Shown here in pieces: positions 7,671 through 12,202 of a stretch of DNA of 12,202 nt. The position numbers and the translations under genes were made by a program. Each line of letters begins with the position of its first letter. Position 1 is the stretch's first letter. The notes beneath the pieces are model-generated. The model was not told where the DNA came from. It made no database searches and was given only the letters and a program-made list of their open reading frames with translations. The DNA comes from Actinomycetes bacterium (lineage in GTDB: Bacteria > Actinomycetota > Acidimicrobiia > Acidimicrobiales > UBA8190), in contig JAJZYI010000079.1 in the NCBI GenBank assembly GCA_021798135.1, positions 1-12,202 on the forward strand. The letters run 5' to 3'.

Positions 7671-7857
7671 CTTGTGCGCTGGCGAGCGAGGCCGGTGAGC
7701 AGCGAACAGGAAGAATGCTTGCAGTCACCACGCTGAGTGGGCAAGACTACGAGAACGGGTGTGGGTTCGACGTGGGCGCCGACAGGTCGTCGGTCACGTG
7801 CCCCCACATCTCACGGCGAGAGCGCTCGCGCGCGTTGAGAGAGAGCATGAGGAACCC
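7671..7857 (+). other. Lower-GC structured 5' leader of the bldD gene
   Basis: About 180 nt separate the predicted transcript start from the bldD start codon. The stretch is visibly less GC-rich than the rest of the window. It can fold a hairpin from CTTGC (7718-7722) and CCAC (7728-7731) with GTGG and GCAAG (7737-7745), leaving a 5-nt bulge. A 51-codon open frame (ATG 7715 to TGA 7870) overlaps the bldD start codon, but its codons (many ending in A or T) do not look like those of local genes. I could not match it to a known riboswitch; the cyclic-di-GMP GEMM consensus was considered and not seen. Confidence 0.45.
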
Positions 7858-8457
7858 ATGGTCATGGTGAACCAGACGGTGCTGTCAGAGGACGAAGAGC
7901 AAGAAGAGTCCGCAAGAGCTGCGTACGCACGCGCCGTCGGCTCCCGGCTCCGAGCGGTGCGCAAGCAGATGCGGCTGTCCCTGCAGGCGGTCGAGGCGAT
8001 GTCTGAGCAGGAGTTCAAGGCGTCGGTCCTGGGCGCGTACGAGCGCGGCGAGCGGGCCATCTCGGTGCCCCGCCTGCAGCGCCTGGCCCGCCTGTACGAC
8101 GTCCCGGTCGACCAGCTGCTCCCGCAGGACGAGGACACGGGCCGCTGGGGCGGCCCCGGCGAGGGCGAGCACGACGGGAGCGGCGCCGCCCAGGCCCGCG
8201 CCCGGCGCGCCCTGCGTCCCTGGGACGGCCAGGAGAAGGTCACGATCGACCTCACCAAGCTCAACTCGGTGAGCGGGCCCGAGCGCGACCTGCTGCGGCG
8301 CTTCCTCAGCATGATCCAGGTGCAGCGCCAGGACTTCAACGGCCGGATGATCACGATCCGGGCGGAGGACCTCCGCGCCATCGCCTGCCTGTTCGGCGTG
8401 ACGCCGGACGCCATGAGCCGGCGGCTCGACGAGCTGGGCCTGCGCGTCAACGCCTGA
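7858..8457 (+). CDS. bldD: BldD-type transcriptional regulator with c-di-GMP signature
   Basis: BldD is the Streptomyces master repressor of development, a DNA-binding protein whose C-terminal domain binds a cyclic-di-GMP tetramer to form an active dimer. The 199-residue product has an XRE-type HTH domain (about residues 22-90; LRAVRKQMRLSLQAVEAM, then GAYERGERAISVPRLQRLA and DVPVDQLLP). A Gly/Glu/Ala/Arg linker covers about 91-125. The C-terminal domain includes RQDFNGRMITIRAED at 157-171, a perfect RxD-x8-RxxD cyclic-di-GMP motif as described for BldD. It is about 30 residues longer than Streptomyces BldD, through the linker and N-terminus. The start is ATG 7858 or ATG 7864; GAGGAA at 7849-7854 is 3 nt from the first and 9 nt from the second. 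No cyclic-di-GMP synthase is nearby. The role may differ from sporulation control. Confidence 0.93.
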   Translation: MVMVNQTVLSEDEEQEESARAAYARAVGSRLRAVRKQMRLSLQAVEAMSEQEFKASVLGAYERGERAISVPRLQRLARLYDVPVDQLLPQDEDTGRWGGPGEGEHDGSGAAQARARRALRPWDGQEKVTIDLTKLNSVSGPERDLLRRFLSMIQVQRQDFNGRMITIRAEDLRAIACLFGVTPDAMSRRLDELGLRVNA

Positions 8458-8463
8458 TCTGGC

Positions 8464-8531
8464 GGCGCCGGGGCGGCGCGACGCCCCACAGCACCACCAC
8501 CCGAGCGGCACGCCCGCGGCGCCCCGGCGCC
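8464..8531 (+). terminator. Alternative GC hairpins downstream of bldD
   Basis: The 226-bp gap between bldD and the next start (8458-8683) is extremely GC-rich. GGCGCCGGGGCG (8464-8475) is perfectly complementary to CGCCCCGGCGCC (8520-8531) across 44 nt. The inner half of the left arm, GGGGCG (8470-8475), can instead close a local 6-bp hairpin with CGCCCC (8482-8487) around a 6-nt loop. No U tract follows. Two copies of the octamer GGCGCGCC occur further on, between 8540 and 8580. A terminator role for bldD is likely by position; a switch between the two folds is speculative. Confidence 0.5.
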
Positions 8532-8610
8532 CGGGCGTGCCGGCGCGCCCGGGGCCCGGCGCGCCCGCCCGCGGGTCCCGGGGCGAGCCGAGACCCGGGA
8601 CGGCACCCGG

Positions 8611-8616
8611 TAGCAT
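8611..8616 (+). promoter_or_regulatory. Predicted -10 element of the small HTH gene
   Basis: TAGCAT, preceded by GG, is the only TAnnnT hexamer in the gap. It would start transcription near 8623, about 60 nt before ATG 8684. No -35 box is visible. Confidence 0.5.
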
Positions 8617-8683
8617 GGCCCGTGGTGCCGCCGACGGTGGCCCGGGGGTCGGAGGTAGGTCACGCCGGGGAGCGGCCGGGACG

Positions 8684-8932
8684 ATGAGCGATCGCATCCA
8701 GTGGATGAGCACCAAGGAGGCGGCCGAGCACCTCGGTGTCACCTTGCGGAGCCTCTACCGCTTCATCGACGAGGGGTCGCTGCCCGCCTACCGGTTCGGC
8801 CGGGTCATCAGGCTGAAGCAGGACGACGTGGAGCACTTCATCGAGACGTGCCGCATCGAGCCGGGCAGCCTGGAGCACCTGTACCCCGAGCTGAAGGGGG
8901 CTCCGGCCCGTGGCGCGGCCCTGGACGACTGA
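8684..8932 (+). CDS. Small excisionase-type helix-turn-helix DNA-binding protein
   Basis: The 82-residue protein is almost entirely one MerR/excisionase-type winged HTH domain: STKEAAEHLGVTLRSLYRFI at residues 9-28 is the helix-turn-helix, then GSLPAYRFGRVIRLKQDDVE (31-50) is the wing and the following helix. A short C-terminal tail follows. Despite the family name there is no integrase, att site or phage gene around it. Stand-alone chromosomal proteins of this type in Actinomycetota are usually presumed regulators. ATG 8684 is chosen because the domain starts immediately after it and because an in-frame ATG at 8615 falls inside the predicted -10 box. A weak purine-rich GGGGAG lies 11 nt upstream. 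It has its own promoter-like hexamer and sits 53 bp before the HIT gene. Its target is unknown. Confidence 0.88.
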   Translation: MSDRIQWMSTKEAAEHLGVTLRSLYRFIDEGSLPAYRFGRVIRLKQDDVEHFIETCRIEPGSLEHLYPELKGAPARGAALDD

Positions 8933-8972
8933 GCCGGCCGGCGGGCCGGGCCGCCGTGGCCGGCGGCGCGGG

Positions 8973-8978
8973 TAACGT
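8973..8978 (+). promoter_or_regulatory. Predicted -10 element of the HIT gene, leaderless transcript
   Basis: TAACGT, preceded by GG, ends 7 nt before GTG 8986, so the expected transcript start coincides with the start codon. It contains the only TA step in the 53-bp intergenic gap, and no Shine-Dalgarno sequence is present. Confidence 0.6.
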
Positions 8979-8985
8979 CGAGCCC

Positions 8986-9354
8986 GTGCCACCGGACCCC
9001 GCCCCCGTGCCCTCCGACTGCCTGTTCTGCGGCATCGTCGCCGGGACCACCCCGGCCGACGTGGTGGGCCGCAGCGAGCACGGCGTCGCCTTCCGCGACA
9101 TCAACCCGCAGGCGCCCGTGCACGTCCTGGTGGTGCCGGTCCGCCACATCGACCACGCGGCGGCGGTCACGGCGTCGGACGGGGGCGTGCTGGCCGACCT
9201 GTTCGTCCTGGCGCGGCAGGTGGCGGAGGCCGAGGGGGTGGCCGACAGCGGGTTCCGGCTGGTGGCGAACGTCGGCGAGGACGCCGCCAACTCGGTGCCG
9301 CACCTCCACCTCCACGTCATCGGCGGCCGGCGCCTCGGCTGGCCGCCGGGCTGA
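8986..9354 (+). CDS. HIT-family (HinT-like) nucleotide hydrolase
   Basis: HinT-type proteins are small dimeric purine-nucleoside phosphoramidases or nucleotide hydrolases. The 122-residue product has the CxxC pair (Cys12 and Cys15) typical of bacterial HIT proteins, the FRDINPQAPVHVLVVPVRHI segment, and the histidine triad HLHLHVIGGR beginning at residue 106, followed by the C-terminal WPPG. The motif before the triad, normally NxGxxGGQS, reads NVGEDAANS here, so the usual Gly-Gln is replaced by Ala-Asn while the Ser is kept. GTG 8986 is chosen because it follows the TAACGT hexamer by 7 nt and the domain starts at once; a leaderless mRNA is predicted. Its partner and physiological substrate cannot be read from the sequence. 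phoH follows 66 bp downstream with its own promoter-like hexamer. Confidence 0.95.
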   Translation: MPPDPAPVPSDCLFCGIVAGTTPADVVGRSEHGVAFRDINPQAPVHVLVVPVRHIDHAAAVTASDGGVLADLFVLARQVAEAEGVADSGFRLVANVGEDAANSVPHLHLHVIGGRRLGWPPG

Positions 9355-9399
9355 GCCGGCATGCGGCCGGCGGGCGCGCCACCCGGCCGGGCTGGCTGG

Positions 9400-9405
9400 T
9401 AGCCT
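9400..9405 (+). promoter_or_regulatory. Predicted -10 element of the phoH operon
   Basis: TAGCCT, preceded by GG, is the only TA-containing site in the 66-bp gap after the HIT gene. It predicts a transcript start near 9412 and a leader of about 9 nt before GTG 9421, too short for a Shine-Dalgarno site. The same hexamer occurs in front of bldD. Confidence 0.6.
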
Positions 9406-9420
9406 GGCACGTGAGCGCCA

Positions 9421-10425
9421 GTGTCCCCTACCCAGGTAAAGATCCTCGTCCCCGGCAACCACCTCATGATCGGGCTGCTCGGTGAGCGCGACGAGCTGCT
9501 TCGCCTGGTGGAGCAGGCGTTCCCCGACGCCCGCATCGTCGTTCGGGGCAACGAGATCGCCGTCGACGGTGCCGACGCCGAGCGCGTGGGCAGGCTCTTC
9601 GACGAGCTGGTCACCCTGCTGGGGCAGGGCCATCGCCTCGACGCCGCCGACGTCGGCCGGACCATCGCCATGGTGAAGGACGACGTGAGCCCCGCCGAGG
9701 TCCTGACCACGGAGCTGCTGCGGTCGGCCAGGGGCCGGACGGTACGCCCGAAGACCGCCGGGCAGAAGCGGTACACCGACGCCATCGGGACCAACGTGGT
9801 CACCTTCGGGATAGGCCCGGCCGGCACCGGCAAGTCCTACCTGGCCGTCGCGCTGGCGGTGCAGGCGCTCCAGGACCACCAGGTCGAGCGCATCATCCTC
9901 ACCCGGCCGGCGGTCGAGGCCGGCGAGCGCCTGGGGTTCCTGCCCGGCGACATCATGGCCAAGGTCGACCCGTACCTGCGGCCGCTGTACGACGCGCTCT
10001 ACGACCTGGTGGGGCCGGACGGCGCGCAGCGCCTGCTCGAGCGCGGGACGGTCGAGGTGGCCCCGCTCGCCTTCATGCGGGGCCGCACGCTGAACCGGAG
10101 CTTCATCATCCTCGACGAGGCGCAGAACACCACGCCCGAGCAGATGAAGATGTTCCTGACCCGCATCGGCTTCGGCTCCAAGGCCGTGGTGACCGGCGAC
10201 GTCACGCAGGTGGACGTGACGGGCGGCCGGTCGGGGCTGAGCGGGCTCCGTGCCGTGCTGGGCGGCGTCGACGGCGTCGCCTTCGTCCACCTCGACAACC
10301 GCGACGTGGTCCGCCACCGCATCGTCGCCGACATCGTCGCGGCCTACGAGGCAGCCGACCTGGCGGCGGCGGACGAGCCCGACCGACGCGCCGCGGGCGA
10401 GGCGAGGCCGGTCCGTGCCCGTTGA
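9421..10425 (+). CDS. phoH: PhoH-like ATPase (PhoH1 type)
   Basis: PhoH proteins are P-loop NTPases related to the helicase/AAA superfamily, linked to RNA metabolism and found beside ybeY in many bacteria. The 334-residue protein has an N-terminal non-catalytic domain (VKILVPGNHLMIGLLGERDE and onward, to about residue 100). The PhoH core follows with Walker A GPAGTGKS at 132-139, the LTRPAVEAGERLGFLPGDI block, Walker B FIILDEAQN at 228-236, and MKMFLTRIGFGSKAVVTGD. Length is usual. GTG 9421 is the first in-frame start after the promoter hexamer; a closer GTG at 9411 is out of frame and ends after 24 codons. The last 11 bases overlap ybeY, implying coupled translation. The exact cellular role of PhoH is not settled; a link to YbeY-dependent rRNA processing is an inference from constant adjacency. 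Confidence 0.96.
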   Translation: MSPTQVKILVPGNHLMIGLLGERDELLRLVEQAFPDARIVVRGNEIAVDGADAERVGRLFDELVTLLGQGHRLDAADVGRTIAMVKDDVSPAEVLTTELLRSARGRTVRPKTAGQKRYTDAIGTNVVTFGIGPAGTGKSYLAVALAVQALQDHQVERIILTRPAVEAGERLGFLPGDIMAKVDPYLRPLYDALYDLVGPDGAQRLLERGTVEVAPLAFMRGRTLNRSFIILDEAQNTTPEQMKMFLTRIGFGSKAVVTGDVTQVDVTGGRSGLSGLRAVLGGVDGVAFVHLDNRDVVRHRIVADIVAAYEAADLAAADEPDRRAAGEARPVRAR

Positions 10426-10921
10426 CGTCTTCGCCGCCGACGAGCAGTCGGACCGCGAGGTCGACGTCGAGCGCTGGGCCGCGCTCGTGCGCGACGTCCT
10501 GCAGGCGGAGGGGGTGCGCGTCGACACCGAGGTGTCACTGCTGTTCGTCGACGAGGCGTCGATCGCCGAGCTGAACGAGCGCTTCCTCGGGCGCAGCGGG
10601 CCGACCGACGTGCTGGCGTTCCCCATCGACGACGACCCGTCGCCCGCCGGCCGCTCGCCGGACCAGGGCGGCACGGGGCCCGGCGGGCTCCCGGTCGACG
10701 ACGAGGTGCCGAGCCTGATGGGCGACGTGGTCATCTGCCCGGTGGTGGCCGCCCGCAACGCGGCGGAGCACGAGGTCACCGTCGACGACGAGATCGCCCT
10801 GCTGGTGGTCCACGGCGTCCTCCACCTCCTCGGCATGGACCACGAGGACGAGGTCGAGGCGCAGCACATGGAGCGGCGCGAGCAGGAGCTGCTCGACCGG
10901 TTCCACCGCCGGAGGGGCTGA
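10415..10921 (+). CDS. ybeY: Endoribonuclease YbeY, rRNA maturation factor
   Basis: YbeY is a single-strand-specific metal-dependent endoribonuclease involved in 16S rRNA 3' end maturation and ribosome quality control. The 168-residue product shows FVDEASIAELNERFLG, then PTDVLAFP and LMGDVVICP. The zinc-binding signature HGVLHLLGMDH supplies His133, His137 and His143. Between PTDVLAFP and LMGDVVICP lies a Gly/Pro/Asp-rich loop of about 23 residues, longer than in E. coli but of a kind also seen in other actinobacteria. GTG 10415 is chosen because GAGG (10404-10407) sits 7 nt upstream, although it makes the gene overlap phoH by 11 bp. The next gene starts 2 bp after the stop. Confidence 0.95.
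   Translation: MPVDVFAADEQSDREVDVERWAALVRDVLQAEGVRVDTEVSLLFVDEASIAELNERFLGRSGPTDVLAFPIDDDPSPAGRSPDQGGTGPGGLPVDDEVPSLMGDVVICPVVAARNAAEHEVTVDDEIALLVVHGVLHLLGMDHEDEVEAQHMERREQELLDRFHRRRG
10911..10917 (+). promoter_or_regulatory. Shine-Dalgarno site of the CNNM/CorC gene
   Basis: GGAGGGG at the very end of ybeY lies 6 nt before GTG 10924. It is the strongest ribosome-binding site in the window and fixes the start of the downstream membrane protein. Confidence 0.75.
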
Positions 10922-10923
10922 CG

Positions 10924-12202
10924 GTGGCCACAGCCGGCGCCCTCGCCGTCACCGGCGCCGAGTGGGGGATGCTCGGCGCGGTGGTGGTGCTCGTCGCCGT
11001 CTCGGTCCTCCTCGCGCTGGCCGAGACGAGCCTGGTGCGCACCAGCCGGGCCCGGGCCCTGGCGCTGCTGGAGGAAGGCCGTCGCGGCGCCCGCCAGCTG
11101 GTCGACCTGGTGGAGCGGCCCGAGCGCTTCCTCAGCGCGGTGCTGCTCATGGTCCTCGTCAGCCAGCTCGTCGTCGCCACCCTCGTCGGCATCCTGGCCG
11201 AGCGGTGGTTCGGCGGCTGGGGCGTGGCCGTGGCGACCGTCTTCGAGGTCGTCGTCCTGTTCGTCGTGGCGGAGGCGCTGCCGAAGAACTGGGCCGTCCA
11301 GAACCCCGACCGCTCGGCGCTGTTCGCCGCGCCCCTGGTGGCGGCGCTCGTCGGGCTCTGGCCGGTGCGCACGGCCTCCTCCGGCCTGGTGGCGCTGGCA
11401 GCCATGCTGAGCGGCAACCGGGGCCGCCAGGCTGCCGTGAGCGAGTCGGAGCTGCTCGCCATGGCCGACGTCGCCGTCGAGGAGCAGGTGATCGAGCGCG
11501 AGGAGCGGGCCCTCATCCACTCGATCATCGAGTTCGGCGACACCGTGGTCCGCGAGGTGATGGTCCCGCGCCCGGACATGCGGACCGTCGAGGCGGGACT
11601 GACGGTCGCCGAGGCGCTCGGCGTGGCGCTCGACGCCGGCTACAGCCGGCTCCCCGCGTTCGAGGGCAACGTCGACGACGTCGTCGGGGTCGCCTACGTG
11701 AAGGACCTGGCCCGCGCCGAGCGGGCCGGGCGCGGTGGAGCCCAGGTCCGCGACGTGGTGCGGCCGGCCCACTTCGTCCCCGAGACCAAGCGCGTCGCCG
11801 GGCTCATGCGCGAGATGCAGGAGCGCACCTTCCACCTTGCCGTGGTGGTCGACGAGTACGGGGGCACGGCCGGGCTCGTCACGCTCGAGGACCTGATCGA
11901 GGAGCTCGTCGGCGAGATCGTGGACGAGTACGACGTGGAGGAGCCGCCCCTGGTGCGCACGGGCGGCGGCGCGCTCTCGGTGTCGGGGCGCCTCACGGTC
12001 GACGCGCTGAACGAGGCGCTCGGCGCCGACCTCCCGACCGGCACGTGGGACACGGTGAGCGGCCTGCTGTTCGACGAGCTCGGCAGGGTGCCGGCGCTCG
12101 GGGACAGCGTGGAGGTCGCCGGCTACCGGCTGACGGCCGAGCGGGTACAGGGCAACCGCGTGGGCCGGGTGGCCGTGCTCCCGCTGGACGGCGGCCCCGC
12201 AG
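10924..12202 (+). CDS. CNNM/CorC-family membrane protein with CBS pair (3' end cut off)
   Basis: This family (DUF21 plus CBS plus CorC_HlyC domains, often called hemolysin-like or magnesium/cobalt efflux protein) is associated with divalent-cation, mainly Mg2+, export. 426 codons are present and the frame is still open at the window edge. The N-terminal DUF21 domain has hydrophobic segments at about residues 12-34, 69-93, 99-118 and 134-160, with LAETSLVRTSRARALALL after the first and AEALPKNWAVQNP after the third (family form usually G-E-x-x-P-K; here Ala replaces Gly). Two CBS repeats follow (about 203-262 and 277-335, the second including VVVDEYGGTAGLVTLEDLIEELVGEI). The CorC_HlyC C-terminal domain starts near 344. 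GTG 10924 is supported by GGAGGGG 6 nt upstream and lies 2 bp after ybeY. It is the third gene of the phoH-ybeY operon; in many actinobacteria era comes next. Confidence 0.93.
   Translation, partial: MATAGALAVTGAEWGMLGAVVVLVAVSVLLALAETSLVRTSRARALALLEEGRRGARQLVDLVERPERFLSAVLLMVLVSQLVVATLVGILAERWFGGWGVAVATVFEVVVLFVVAEALPKNWAVQNPDRSALFAAPLVAALVGLWPVRTASSGLVALAAMLSGNRGRQAAVSESELLAMADVAVEEQVIEREERALIHSIIEFGDTVVREVMVPRPDMRTVEAGLTVAEALGVALDAGYSRLPAFEGNVDDVVGVAYVKDLARAERAGRGGAQVRDVVRPAHFVPETKRVAGLMREMQERTFHLAVVVDEYGGTAGLVTLEDLIEELVGEIVDEYDVEEPPLVRTGGGALSVSGRLTVDALNEALGADLPTGTWDTVSGLLFDELGRVPALGDSVEVAGYRLTAERVQGNRVGRVAVLPLDGGPA

Noticed and set aside
7640..7700. Cyclic-di-GMP (GEMM) riboswitch in the bldD leader
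   Set aside because: The similarity to the conserved GEMM segments is limited to a few bases, and the characteristic CACGCACAGGGCAAA-type block is missing.
7715..7870. Independent 51-codon small gene before bldD
   Set aside because: The upstream AGGA is too close for good initiation, codon use is atypical for the genome and the peptide has no recognisable feature. It is kept only as a possible uORF.
8540..8932. Mobile element or prophage remnant suggested by the excisionase-like protein
   Set aside because: There is no integrase, transposase, tRNA target or flanking direct repeat, and composition is the same as the host genes.
9411..9485. Alternative phoH start or leader peptide at GTG 9411
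   Set aside because: It is out of frame with phoH, ends after 24 codons, and probably lies at or just before the transcript start set by TAGCCT at 9400-9405.
8788..11835. A 1015-codon open frame on the minus strand across the HIT, phoH, ybeY and CNNM genes
   Set aside because: It is the complement of clearly recognisable genes on the plus strand. Long antisense frames without stops are expected at this GC content, and the translation has no family motifs and an abnormal His/Asp/Arg-rich composition.

Overview
The window is very GC-rich (about three quarters G+C by eye). Its coding frames use G or C almost exclusively at third positions and start mostly with GTG. The gene content and order (lepA, hrcA, dnaJ, rsmE, then phoH, ybeY and a CNNM/CorC membrane protein) match the conserved Actinomycetota neighbourhood, and a BldD-type regulator fits the same phylum. 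A deep-branching lineage such as Acidimicrobiia is plausible but is an inference; no marker here settles the class.

Layout. The left edge carries at least six perfect copies of a 16-bp tandem repeat (1-96) that supplies the stop codon of rpsT (ribosomal protein S20, minus strand, 90-365). A 262-bp divergent spacer with nested palindromes separates rpsT from lepA (628-2415, elongation factor 4). A strong GC hairpin follows lepA. Next is a flavin amine-oxidase-like gene (2575-4329) with a 95-residue low-complexity tail containing 57-bp repeats. Its TAG stop lies inside a CIRCE operator (4316-4342) that also encloses the -10 hexamer of the heat-shock repressor gene hrcA (4444-5580). hrcA, dnaJ (5583-6710) and rsmE (6712-7596) are packed within 1-2 bp of each other, probably one HrcA-controlled operon.

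A lower-GC 261-bp leader with a recognisable promoter precedes a BldD homologue (7858-8457) that keeps the complete RxD-x8-RxxD cyclic-di-GMP signature. Two small genes follow, each with its own promoter-like hexamer: an excisionase-type helix-turn-helix protein (8684-8932) and a HIT-family hydrolase (8986-9354). The right end is a tight operon of phoH (9421-10425), ybeY (10415-10921) and a CNNM/CorC-type transporter (10924 to the edge, truncated).

How it works together. Most genes serve translation, ribosome maturation and proteostasis: S20, EF4, DnaJ, RsmE (16S rRNA methylation), YbeY and PhoH. HrcA/CIRCE ties part of this to heat shock and BldD offers a second-messenger input. A recurring signal is a TAnnnT hexamer, usually written GGTAnnnT, just upstream of seven transcription units. 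Several of these predict leaderless or nearly leaderless mRNAs. I see no mobile element, CRISPR array, tRNA, rRNA or obviously novel multi-gene defence system. The points of interest are the compact regulatory overlaps, the BldD gene with its structured leader, the divergent amine oxidase and the minisatellite.
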